DNA from: Gemmatimonas phototrophica
GTDB lineage: Bacteria; Gemmatimonadota; Gemmatimonadetes; Gemmatimonadales; Gemmatimonadaceae
NCBI RefSeq assembly: GCF_000695095.2
Contig: NZ_CP011454.1
Location: 620,001 to 684,000, forward strand
Length of the DNA: 64,000 nt
Reading direction: 5' to 3'
The notes under the pieces: model-generated
Seen by the model: only the letters and a program-made list of their open reading frames with translations
The model's database searches: none
Told to the model about the DNA's origin: nothing
Part shown: piece after piece, positions 1-8,122 of the stretch
Layout: every line of letters begins with the position of its first letter
How positions within the stretch are numbered: the stretch's first letter is position 1
Program-made: the position numbers and the translations under genes

Positions 1-237
1 GCCACGGTCCGTCTGGCCGTGCGTGATACCGGTGTGGGGATTGCCGCCACCGACATGCAGCGGCTGTTTCGGCCGTTCTCGCAGCTGGAGGACTCCCAGA
101 CCCGCCGTGCCCGAGGCACCGGGTTGGGGCTCTACATTGCCCGCCGACTGGCCACCATGCTGGGGGGGCGTATTGAGCTGGTGTCGCGCCCGGGCGAAGG
201 ATCCACCTTTACTCTGGTCCTGCCGCAGAACCACTGA
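1..237 (+). CDS. Sensor histidine kinase, C-terminal fragment
   Basis: Partial gene whose 5' end lies outside the window; 78 codons and a stop are present in frame 1. The fragment is the end of a HATPase_c domain. It holds the G1 box (RDTGVGI), an F-box-like stretch (LFRPFSQLEDSQTR) and the G2 box (GTGLGLYIARRLA), and ends TFTLVLPQ. These bind ATP for autophosphorylation of a histidine lying upstream. The FSQ.E..QTR..GTGLGL wording is typical of hybrid and PAS-containing kinases, and no receiver domain follows before the stop. The gap to sucA is short (78 bp) and shows no clear promoter or terminator. Signal and partner are unknown. Confidence 0.9.
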   Translation, partial: ATVRLAVRDTGVGIAATDMQRLFRPFSQLEDSQTRRARGTGLGLYIARRLATMLGGRIELVSRPGEGSTFTLVLPQNH

Positions 238-315
238 CGCCGCATAACCGCCGTTGCCAATTTTGCCGAGTTTGCCGGCGCAGTTGTGTCGCGCAGCCCA
301 CTACATTTCGTGTTT

Positions 316-3081
316 ATGTCAGCTATTACGAGCGTATTCAACGACGGCATCTTTGCCGAGCAGTTCGAGAAGTACCGCCGGGACCCCGCGAGCGTCGATG
401 AGACGTGGCGCCAATACTTCCGGATTGCGGAGTCGCTGTTTGGTGGTGCCGCCGGCGCCGCTCCGGTGGCGTCGGCAACGGACACCGCGCTCCTGACCAA
501 GGTTGCCGCGGCCGCGTCGCTGCAGCAGGCCATCCGCATGTACGGACACTATGCCGTGCAGCTGGATCCCCTTGGATCCCCGCCGGCGGGCGCCGATGAA
601 CTGAGCCCGGAGTTTTACGGACTCACCGACGCCGATCTCGCCAGCATTCCCGGCGCGGCGCTGGGTGATGATCGGTACGCCACGGCGAAAGATGTGATTG
701 AGCGCAAGCGCAGCGTGTATTCGGGGCGCGTGGGCTACGAAGTGTGGCACCTCGAAGTGAACGAGGAGCGCAACTGGTTCCGTCGCGCCTTCCGCGACGG
801 AGTGCTGACGCGCCCGCTCACGGCTGACGAAAAGAAGCAGGTGCTGCAGCGCCTCAACGAAGTGGACGGACTGGAGCGTTTCCTCGGGCGCGCCTATCAG
901 GGCTACAAGCGCTTCTCCGTGGAAGGCACCGATACGCTCATCCCCATGCTCGATGCCATGATCGACGCGTTGGGACGTGAAGGGGCCAACGAGGTGGTGA
1001 TAGGCATGGCGCACCGCGGCCGTCTCAACGTGCTCACGAACGTGATGGGCAAGCCGTTCGAGGCGCTGTTCGCCGAATTTGAAGGGCACCACGAAGCGGC
1101 CGATGAGAACGCGACCGGCGACGTGAAGTACCACATGGGCTACAACGGCGCGCGCACGGTGGATGGCCGCGACGTGAAGCTGCGTCTCATGCCCAACCCG
1201 TCGCACCTCGAAGTCGTAAACCCGGTCATTGAAGGGGTAGTACGCGCGCTGCAGCGCGAGCCCGGCAAGCCGGGGGAGCGGAATGAGCATGTCGTGGTGC
1301 CGGTCGCCATTCATGGTGACGCCGCGTTTCCGGGCGAAGGCATCGTGGCGGAGACGCTGAACATCTCGCATCTCAATGCGTACCGCACCGGCGGTACGAT
1401 TCACATCATCGTGAACAATCAGGTCGGCTTCACCACCGACCCGTCCGATGCGCGCTCCACGTATTACTCGTCGGATCTCGCCAAGGGATTCGAAATCCCC
1501 ATCTTCCACGTCAACGCCGACGACGCCGAGGCGTGCATCATTGCCATGCGGCTGGCGTGCGCGTACCGCGCGACGTTCAAGAAGGATGTACTGATCGATC
1601 TGGTGGGCTACCGTCGTCATGGGCACAACGAAGGCGATGAGCCCATGTACACGCAGCCGACGCGCACGGCGGCCATTCGGAAGCATCCCACAGTGCCGCA
1701 GGTCTGGGCCAGCCGTCTGGTGCGCGAAGGGGTGATGGGCACCGATGATGCTGCCGCGGTCGAGCAGGCGGTGTCGCAGCGGTACGCCGAGATTCACAGC
1801 CGCTTCAAGCAATCGCTGCTGGGCAGTGAAAAGCATGCGCCGTGGCCGGCCGAAGCGGTGGTCGTCCCCAAGCCGGTGGTCACCGCGCTGCCCGCTGAAC
1901 GGCTGCACTTCGTCAACGAGTCGCTGCTGCAGTGGCCGGCCGACTTTGCGGCCAATCCCCGCCTGGCCAAGCAGCTGGAACGTCGTCGCGACACGATGGG
2001 CGAGCAGGGTGGCATTGAGTGGGGGCACGCGGAAGCGCTGGCCTTTGGCTCGTTGCTGCTCGATGGCATGTCGGTGCGCATTACCGGGCAGGACGCCGAG
2101 CGCGGGACCTTCTCGCACCGGCACTCGGTGCTGAATGATGTGAATACCGGCCGCAAGTACGCGCCGCTGGCCAACATTCCCGGCGCCAAGGGCGCGTTCG
2201 AGGTCTACAACTCGGCGCTCTCCGAAACCGCCGTCATGGCCTTCGAATACGGCTACAGTGTCATTGCGACCGATACGCTCACGCTGTGGGAAGCGCAGTT
2301 CGGCGATTTCGTGAACGTGGCGCAGCCGATCATCGATCAGTTCATTGTGGCCGACCGCGCGAAGTGGGGGCAGGACAGTGGATTGGTGATGCTGCTGCCG
2401 CACGGCTACGAAGGGCAGGGGCCGGAGCACTCCAGCGCCCGTCTGGAGCGCTTCCTGCAGCTGTGTGCCGAAGGGAACATGACGGTGGCTTACTGCAGCA
2501 CGCCGGCGCAGTACTTCCACTTGTTGCGTCGTCAGGCGTTGCGGAAGCACCGTCGTCCGCTGGTGTGCATGCAGCCCAAGTCGTTGCTGCGGTTGCCGCA
2601 GGCGGCGTCGCGGTTGGATGACCTGGTGCAGGGCGCGTTCCAGCCGGTCATTGATGATCCCATGACGGCGCAGCATCGCGACGAAGTGCGGCGCATCGTC
2701 TTCTGCACGGGCAAGCTGTACTACGATCTCGCGCTGTCGCCGTCGCGCAATCCGCAGGTGGCACTGGTGCGTGTGGAAGAGCTGTATCCGTGGCCGCACG
2801 AGGAGATCCAGCGCATCATGGATCTGTATCCGGCGGTGGAGCAGGTGGTGTGGGCGCAGGAAGAACCCAAGAATCAGGGCGCGTGGACGTACGTGCAGCC
2901 GCGGCTGCGCGCGTCGGCCGGTGCCGCCGTTGGGGTGCGCTACGTGGGCCGACCCGAGCGGGCCAGTCCGGCGGAAGGCTTTGCCGATGCGCACCAGGCC
3001 GAACAGGCACGCATTGTGGCGATGGTGATGGATACGGGTGAAGTGCTGGACGCACGCCCGGCCATGACCGCTACTCACTGA
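316..3081 (+). CDS. sucA: 2-oxoglutarate dehydrogenase E1 component
   Basis: Thiamine-diphosphate-dependent E1 subunit of the 2-oxoglutarate dehydrogenase complex (TCA cycle, cytoplasm). It decarboxylates 2-oxoglutarate and transfers succinyl to the lipoyl group of E2. The 921 aa match the family length. The N-terminal segment (NDGIFAEQFEKYRRDP) is the usual E1 N domain. MAHRGRLNVL at residues 231-240, then PSHLEVVNPVIEG, HGDAAFPGEG and NNQVGFTT form the TPP domain. GQDAERGTFSHRHSVL and LPHGYEGQGPEHSSAR form the transketolase-like domain. A GTG start at 286 would add ten residues, but the ATG at 316 begins the family-like N terminus and is preferred; no good Shine-Dalgarno is visible for either. 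E2 and E3 genes are not in the window. A PIG-L protein follows after 11 bp. Confidence 0.96.
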   Translation: MSAITSVFNDGIFAEQFEKYRRDPASVDETWRQYFRIAESLFGGAAGAAPVASATDTALLTKVAAAASLQQAIRMYGHYAVQLDPLGSPPAGADELSPEFYGLTDADLASIPGAALGDDRYATAKDVIERKRSVYSGRVGYEVWHLEVNEERNWFRRAFRDGVLTRPLTADEKKQVLQRLNEVDGLERFLGRAYQGYKRFSVEGTDTLIPMLDAMIDALGREGANEVVIGMAHRGRLNVLTNVMGKPFEALFAEFEGHHEAADENATGDVKYHMGYNGARTVDGRDVKLRLMPNPSHLEVVNPVIEGVVRALQREPGKPGERNEHVVVPVAIHGDAAFPGEGIVAETLNISHLNAYRTGGTIHIIVNNQVGFTTDPSDARSTYYSSDLAKGFEIPIFHVNADDAEACIIAMRLACAYRATFKKDVLIDLVGYRRHGHNEGDEPMYTQPTRTAAIRKHPTVPQVWASRLVREGVMGTDDAAAVEQAVSQRYAEIHSRFKQSLLGSEKHAPWPAEAVVVPKPVVTALPAERLHFVNESLLQWPADFAANPRLAKQLERRRDTMGEQGGIEWGHAEALAFGSLLLDGMSVRITGQDAERGTFSHRHSVLNDVNTGRKYAPLANIPGAKGAFEVYNSALSETAVMAFEYGYSVIATDTLTLWEAQFGDFVNVAQPIIDQFIVADRAKWGQDSGLVMLLPHGYEGQGPEHSSARLERFLQLCAEGNMTVAYCSTPAQYFHLLRRQALRKHRRPLVCMQPKSLLRLPQAASRLDDLVQGAFQPVIDDPMTAQHRDEVRRIVFCTGKLYYDLALSPSRNPQVALVRVEELYPWPHEEIQRIMDLYPAVEQVVWAQEEPKNQGAWTYVQPRLRASAGAAVGVRYVGRPERASPAEGFADAHQAEQARIVAMVMDTGEVLDARPAMTATH

Positions 3082-3092
3082 GAGCAAACACC

Positions 3093-5762
3093 ATGCAGAT
3101 GGCTTCGTTGAAGAAGCTGATGATGAGCGCCGCGGCCATAGCCGCGGCGTTCGTCGCTCAGCCCCTCGAGTTGACCGCACAGGTCGCTCCCGATCGCGGT
3201 GCGGCCGCACTGGGGTCCGTGTTGGCGGGTATTGGCACGACATCGCGCGTGCTCACGGTGGCGGCCCACCCTGACGACGAAGACACGCCCATGATTGCGT
3301 GGCTGGCCAAGGGACGCCACGTGGAGACGGCGTACCTCTCGCTCACGCGTGGCGACGGCGGGCAGAACCTCATTGGGAACGAGCTGGGCGAAGCGCTGGG
3401 GGCCATTCGCACGCAGGAGTTGCTGGCGGCGCGACGCATTGACGGCGCCACGCAGTACTTCACGCGCGCCTACGATTTCGGGTTCAGCAAGAACGCCGAA
3501 GAGACATATCAGCACTGGCCCAAAGACAGCATTCTGGGCGATGTGGTGCGCGTGGTGCGGGCGTATCGGCCGCACGTGATGATTGCGTTTTTCAGCGGGA
3601 CGCCGCGTGACGGACACGGGCATCACCAGGTGAGCGGGCTGCTGGCGCGCGAAGCGTATGACCTGGCCGGCGATACCGTGCGCTTTCCGGTAAAGGACTT
3701 CGGGGTGCCCTGGACGCCGCAGAAGTTTTATCGCAGTGCCCGCCAGACTCCCGACAGTGCCACGTTGCGGGTGAATACCGGTGAGTACGATGCCTTGCTG
3801 GGGCGGTCGTACTACGAGATTGCGGCGGAGAGCCGGTCGCAGCACAAGAGCCAGGGGTTTGGCGTCTTGCAGCGGAAGGGCGTCATCTGGGGCTATCTAT
3901 CGCGTGAGGCCTCGCGCGTGGGGCCAGCCGACGCGCGTTCGGAGCGCTCGCTGTTTGATGGCGTGGATACCACGTGGGCCCCGTTGCGGGCGCAGTTGCC
4001 GGCCTCGGCGCAGCCGGTGCTGGACTCTGCACTGAGTACGGTGCGAGACGCGCGCGCGGCCTACCGTGCCGATGCGCCAGCGCCGATGGTGCCGATATTG
4101 GCGCAGGCGTTGCGGCAGTTCCGCACGGTGCGCGGCAGCTGGCGCAGCGGCCCACCGCTGCTGATTGCCGGGCCTCCCGGGAGTCCGTCGAGCGTCGCGC
4201 GACGCCCGGCCGATGCTGCGCCGGCCGCGCTCTGGGATGCCCTGTCGACGACGGAAGAGCGCACCGAGCGGGCCCTCGTGCTGGCGGCGGGAGTGGTGGT
4301 GGAAGCCACGGCGCCACGAGCCACCTTTCCCGCGCGCGAACCGGTGAAGCAGGCGGTGAACGACTCACTGCCGGTCACGGTCACCGTGTTCAATCGCGGC
4401 ACCACGCCGGTGCTGTTGCGCAACGCGAGTGTGTTCGGGCTGGGGCTGCGCCCGGGGGAAACGGGGGATCTCACGGTGGCGCCGGACAGTGCGGCCACGC
4501 TCAATCGGTGGGCGGTGGCATTCGTCTCGAACAGTCCGTGGTGGCGCGTGTACGGCCGCAAGCAGCAGGACTGGTTTCAGGCGCCTATCGATGCACGCCA
4601 CGAAGAACAGCACCAGGAAGAGCGCGCGTCCATCGTGCAGGCGCGCCTCGAGATTGCGGGGCAATCGGTGGCGGTGAATACGCCGGTGGTGTATCGCTAC
4701 GCCGATCCCATCAAGGGCGATATGCAGGTGCCGGTGAGTGCGGTGCCGGGCATTACGATCAATCTCGCGAGCGTCATGGAATACATCCGCGCCGGCGTGC
4801 CGGTGGAGCGGTACATCCCGGTACGCATACAGTCCAGTTATCCGCACGAGACCACGGTGTCGGTGCAATTGGAGCTCCCCGCGGGACTCAAGGCTGACAG
4901 CACGGAGCGTGTGCGCACGCTGGCCGCCGACGGCAGTACCATCCTGCAGTTCCGTGTGCGGGGGATGGTGAAGGAAGGGCAGCAACAATTGGTGGCGCTG
5001 GCGTTGCACGACGGTGCCATGAGCACGAGCGGCGCATACCTCATCAACTACGATCACATCACGCCCATGCGCCTGTACGGAGCGTCGGGGATGTATCTGT
5101 CGGCGGTGAATGTGAAAATCCCACCGCGCGCCCGGGTGGGCTATATCGCCGGCGTAGGCGACAAGGGGATCGAAGCGTTGGAGCAGCTGGATATTGCCGT
5201 GGAGAAAATTGAGCCGTCCATGGTGTCGGCCACCAATCTCTCGCGCTTTACCAGCATTGTGGTGGGACCGCGCGCTTACGAAGCCAGTGAGGCACTGGTA
5301 CGCAATAATCCCCGGCTGCTGGAGTACGCCCGGCAGGGTGGTACGCTGGTGGTGCAGTATGGTGCGCAGAATATGAACGCGCTGCCGGGCATCACGCCGT
5401 ATCCGCTGCAGTGGGCACCACGCGCCGCGCGCGTGACCATGGAAACGGCACCGGTCACGGTGCTGCAACCCACGCATCCGCTGCTCACGTTCCCCAATCG
5501 TATTGGTGCGGTAGACTGGGAAGGATGGGCGCAGGAACGCGCGACCTACATGCCGAGCACCATCGACAAGCGGTATACGTCGCTGCTGCGGATGAACGAT
5601 CCGGACGAGCCCGCGAACGACGGCGCACTGCTGGTGGCACCGGTCGGCAAGGGGCGCTACGTGTACGTCACGCTGGCGCTGTTCCGCCAGCTACCGGCGG
5701 GGGTGCCCGGGGCGGCGCGGTTGTTGGCGAATTTGGTGGGGGGAGGGGTGGTCCTGCAGTAG
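3093..5762 (+). CDS. Exported PIG-L/LmbE family deacetylase, large form
   Basis: 889-aa protein with an N-terminal signal peptide (KK, then an Ala-rich core, cleavage near residue 30). Residues about 50-330 form a PIG-L domain. The metal-site motif AHPDDE lies at residues 59-63 and HGHHQVSG near residue 175; these coordinate the zinc that removes N-acetyl groups from amino sugars. The remaining 550 residues resemble beta-rich domains and then a GATase-like fold (IVVGPRAYEA, GGTLVVQYG), an architecture seen in large exported LmbE-like proteins of Bacteroidota and Gemmatimonadota. The substrate is not evident and could be an exopolysaccharide or peptidoglycan sugar. The start ATG lies 11 bp after sucA, with only a weak GAGAG upstream; ATG 3099 is an alternative. 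Confidence 0.85.
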   Translation: MQMASLKKLMMSAAAIAAAFVAQPLELTAQVAPDRGAAALGSVLAGIGTTSRVLTVAAHPDDEDTPMIAWLAKGRHVETAYLSLTRGDGGQNLIGNELGEALGAIRTQELLAARRIDGATQYFTRAYDFGFSKNAEETYQHWPKDSILGDVVRVVRAYRPHVMIAFFSGTPRDGHGHHQVSGLLAREAYDLAGDTVRFPVKDFGVPWTPQKFYRSARQTPDSATLRVNTGEYDALLGRSYYEIAAESRSQHKSQGFGVLQRKGVIWGYLSREASRVGPADARSERSLFDGVDTTWAPLRAQLPASAQPVLDSALSTVRDARAAYRADAPAPMVPILAQALRQFRTVRGSWRSGPPLLIAGPPGSPSSVARRPADAAPAALWDALSTTEERTERALVLAAGVVVEATAPRATFPAREPVKQAVNDSLPVTVTVFNRGTTPVLLRNASVFGLGLRPGETGDLTVAPDSAATLNRWAVAFVSNSPWWRVYGRKQQDWFQAPIDARHEEQHQEERASIVQARLEIAGQSVAVNTPVVYRYADPIKGDMQVPVSAVPGITINLASVMEYIRAGVPVERYIPVRIQSSYPHETTVSVQLELPAGLKADSTERVRTLAADGSTILQFRVRGMVKEGQQQLVALALHDGAMSTSGAYLINYDHITPMRLYGASGMYLSAVNVKIPPRARVGYIAGVGDKGIEALEQLDIAVEKIEPSMVSATNLSRFTSIVVGPRAYEASEALVRNNPRLLEYARQGGTLVVQYGAQNMNALPGITPYPLQWAPRAARVTMETAPVTVLQPTHPLLTFPNRIGAVDWEGWAQERATYMPSTIDKRYTSLLRMNDPDEPANDGALLVAPVGKGRYVYVTLALFRQLPAGVPGAARLLANLVGGGVVLQ

Positions 5763-5889
5763 ACAATGCGGTTTGGGTTGCCTGGAACCGCGGTTCGGGT
5801 TTGGAACGTCCACTGCAGTATTGGAAGACACCTGCGGTTCTGGACTGCCACTGCAGTTGAGGTGCCCCGCAGTTGAGGTCTGTATGGAA

Positions 5890-5917
5890 GCGCCCGCCGG
5901 CTTTGCCGGGCGGGCGC
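5890..5917. terminator. GC-rich hairpin downstream of the PIG-L gene
   Basis: The arms GCGCCCGC and GCGGGCGC pair fully, with a further CGG/CCG above and one bulged base. No U-run follows, so intrinsic termination is plausible but not certain. Confidence 0.6.
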
Positions 5918-5973
5918 ATTCCTTTGGTGGCTGTCTCACTTCAACTGCAGTGGCCGGTACATCAACCACCAAG

Positions 5974-6007
5974 AACGTGCCGCCCCGGCGAAGCCGGGCG
6001 GCACGTT
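5974..6007. terminator. Perfect 11-bp-stem hairpin, probable bidirectional terminator
   Basis: AACGTGCCGCC at 5974-5984 pairs exactly with GGCGGCACGTT ending at 6007, and the loop closes further with CCGG/CCGG. The outer AA/TT pairs give a short U-tract on either strand. It lies between convergent genes. Confidence 0.65.
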
Positions 6008-6090
6008 CCGCAGCGACCCGAACCGCTGTGCTCTTCAACTGCGGTGGCAGTCCAGAACTGCAGGAGTCTTCCAATACTGCAGTGGCAGGT

Positions 6091-7761
6091 CTATACCTGA
6101 ACCGCAGTGGCAGTTTCTGCTCGACCGAGGCTGAGTGCCCACCCCACTACCACCACCACCACGGCACCAATCACGTTGTGCCAGAGGAAGCTGACCTGGG
6201 GGGCCCCGAAACTGACGGCGGCTACAACGGCCATGCCGGCCAGCAGGCCAACGAACGCGCCGATGGCGCGGGTCCGCTTGATCATCGCCAGCAGGAAGAC
6301 ACCGAGGATGGAGCCGTAGAAGAAGGATCCGAACCGGTTGACCACCTCGATGAGTGACCCAAGCGTGGCGGCGTAGGTCGCCACTACCATGGCAAAGACG
6401 CCCCAGATGGCGGTGCTGATGCGCCCCACCTTGAGAAAGTGGGCGTCGCTCGCCTCCGGCTTGTACCACCGCTGATAAAAGTCCACCACACTGGCCGTGG
6501 CGAGGGAATTCAGCTCCGCGGCAATACTCGACATGGCGGCCGCCAGCACGGCGGCGAGAAAGACTCCGGCAAAGCCAAGCGGCAGATGATCGAGCACCAG
6601 CCGCGGAATGATGTAGTTCACGTCGCGTGAGCTCTCCCCGGTGGCCTCGGTGACCGCCGCCAGTGCCTCCTTCCGCACCACATCCACCTGATCGTTGTGC
6701 GCCTTGAACGTATTCAGGGGTGCCGAGCCGTGTACGGTGGCGGCCTCACGGGCCGCCTGATCGCGCGCCGACAACGCGGCGGTATACCGCGACGCCAGCG
6801 CGGCATACGCCGCCGGCCGCTGTTCCCGCAGCATGGCATCGTGGCGTGGATTGTACAGCATCGGGGCCGGTGAGAAGGTGTAGAACAGAAACACCAGCAC
6901 GCCGATGATCAGGATGAGCGCCTGCAGCGGAATCTTCCAATAGGCGCTCATCAGGAGCGAGCTGCGGGCTTCGTCCACCGAGCGGGCCGCGAGATAGCGC
7001 TGCACCTGACTCTGGTCGGTGCCGAAGTAGCTGAGCATGAGGAACGTGCCGCCCAGAATGCCTGACCAGAACGTGTAGGTCTCCGTAAGTGAGAATGAAA
7101 AATCGAAGACGCGCAGGCGGCCCGTGGCGCCAGCAATATGGAAGGCCTCATCGAGTGGTACGGGGAGCCGCCACACCAGGACCACGACAATGGCCAGCAA
7201 GGCGGCGACGATGATCACCATTTGCTTCACGTCGGCCCACGCAACGGCCTCGACGCCCCCAAGCACTGTGTACCCAATGGTGGGCACCCCGATGAGCAAC
7301 ACGCACCAGGTCAGGTCCCAGCCAAAGATGGCACTCAACACCACACTGGGGGCCGCGATGATGGTCCCGGCGGACATCCCCCGCGACAGCAGGAAGAGCA
7401 GAGACGTGAGCGAACGAGTCTTGGCGTCGAACCGACGCTCGAGATACTCGTATGCGGTATACACCTTTGCGCCGTGCAGAAAGGGGACCAGCGTCACCCC
7501 CAGCAGCACCATGGCAATGGGCAACCCAAAGTAGAATTGCACGAAGCGCAGGCCGTCCGTGGCGCCCTGCCCCGTCGTGCCAATGAGCGTCACCGCGGAC
7601 AGCTGCGTCGCCATCACGCTCAGGCCGACGGCCCACCAGGGGAGGCTCCGGCTGGCGAGAAAATACCCCTCGATGTTCTTGGTGCCGCGTGTCCGGCGGA
7701 GGCCGTCAAAGACCACCACGAACAGATACACCGCGACTATGACCCAGTTGATCCAGTGCAT
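6091..7761 (-). CDS. Sodium:solute symporter (SSS family)
   Basis: 556-aa integral membrane protein of the SSF/SLC5-like family, which imports a small solute with sodium. The N terminus (MHWINWVIVAVYLFVVV) enters the membrane directly. It is followed by the conserved YFLASRSLPWWAVGLSVMATQLSAVT stretch around residues 33-58, with the Gly/Ser/Thr-rich sodium-site region after it. About 13 hydrophobic segments are visible, with a long hydrophilic insert near residues 300-370. The substrate cannot be told from sequence. A 31-codon membrane microprotein ends 10 bp upstream on the same strand and is probably co-transcribed. Transcription runs toward the repeat block at 5763-6090. Confidence 0.92.
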   Translation of the reverse strand: MHWINWVIVAVYLFVVVFDGLRRTRGTKNIEGYFLASRSLPWWAVGLSVMATQLSAVTLIGTTGQGATDGLRFVQFYFGLPIAMVLLGVTLVPFLHGAKVYTAYEYLERRFDAKTRSLTSLLFLLSRGMSAGTIIAAPSVVLSAIFGWDLTWCVLLIGVPTIGYTVLGGVEAVAWADVKQMVIIVAALLAIVVVLVWRLPVPLDEAFHIAGATGRLRVFDFSFSLTETYTFWSGILGGTFLMLSYFGTDQSQVQRYLAARSVDEARSSLLMSAYWKIPLQALILIIGVLVFLFYTFSPAPMLYNPRHDAMLREQRPAAYAALASRYTAALSARDQAAREAATVHGSAPLNTFKAHNDQVDVVRKEALAAVTEATGESSRDVNYIIPRLVLDHLPLGFAGVFLAAVLAAAMSSIAAELNSLATASVVDFYQRWYKPEASDAHFLKVGRISTAIWGVFAMVVATYAATLGSLIEVVNRFGSFFYGSILGVFLLAMIKRTRAIGAFVGLLAGMAVVAAVSFGAPQVSFLWHNVIGAVVVVVVGWALSLGRAETATAVQV

Positions 7762-7771
7762 CGTGAGGCGG

Positions 7772-7867
7772 TCAGAGCGTATACCGTGACTGCATGAGCC
7801 ACAGGAGGGCGAGGGTAATGCCCTGAATGACCAGGACGCGGATGAGCGTACGCTTGAATTGCGACAT
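7772..7867 (-). CDS. 31-aa single-pass membrane microprotein
   Basis: Short frame of 31 codons and a TGA stop: MSQFKRTLIRVLVIQGITLA followed by LLWLMQSRYTL. It has a basic N terminus and one strongly hydrophobic segment (residues 9-25), as expected for a small inner-membrane protein. It sits immediately upstream of the symporter with a 10-bp gap, and its G-rich leader (TTTGGGGC) touches the ATG. Its position suggests a helper or regulatory subunit for the symporter, but this is inference. The alternative is a chance frame in the symporter leader. Confidence 0.55.
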   Translation of the reverse strand: MSQFKRTLIRVLVIQGITLALLWLMQSRYTL

Positions 7868-7996
7868 GCCCCAAAGGTACAGGGAAACCCGCATCGTCGT
7901 GATGACGACCGTTACACGGCGAGCATACGCTTTTGTCACCGGCCGATCCTCGGACGGGCGCGAGGGGCCAGAGGACTCAGGATTTGGTTCTGGCGT

Positions 7997-8026
7997 TTGA
8001 CCACCGGGACCAATACGCGCTACAAT
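7997..8026 (+). promoter_or_regulatory. Candidate sigma-70-type promoter for the hybrid kinase
   Basis: TTGACC at 7997-8002 and TACAAT at 8021-8026 are 18 bp apart, each one base or so from consensus. Transcription would start near 8033 and give a leader of about 90 nt before the ATG at 8123. It lies in the 255-bp region between divergent transcription units. Confidence 0.5.
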
Positions 8027-8122
8027 ACAGTGGTTTCTGCTTTGCGGAAACGATCGCGTCCTCCGGGCAGGCTCAGTCGCAACGGTGCCACTGACGTATC
8101 GGATGGCGCCCTCAGCTATGCG

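Larger units (their letters stand above)
5763..6090. repeat. Gene-free block with 51-bp inverted repeat around two hairpins
   Basis: 328 bp between the convergent PIG-L and symporter genes. Arms at 5810-5860 and 6035-6085 are inverted copies of one another, with 48 of 51 bases matching. Shorter CTGCAGTTGA-like units recur at 5851, 5868 and, inverted, at 5941. The right arm reaches the 3' end of the symporter gene, whose last codons (TATAVQV) share the repeat wording. Two GC-rich hairpins sit between the arms and probably end transcription from both sides. No gene is supported here. Confidence 0.85.

Noticed and set aside
319-3243. 974-codon open frame on the minus strand opposite sucA
   Set aside because: High-GC shadow frame; no motif on that strand, while sucA has complete family signatures.
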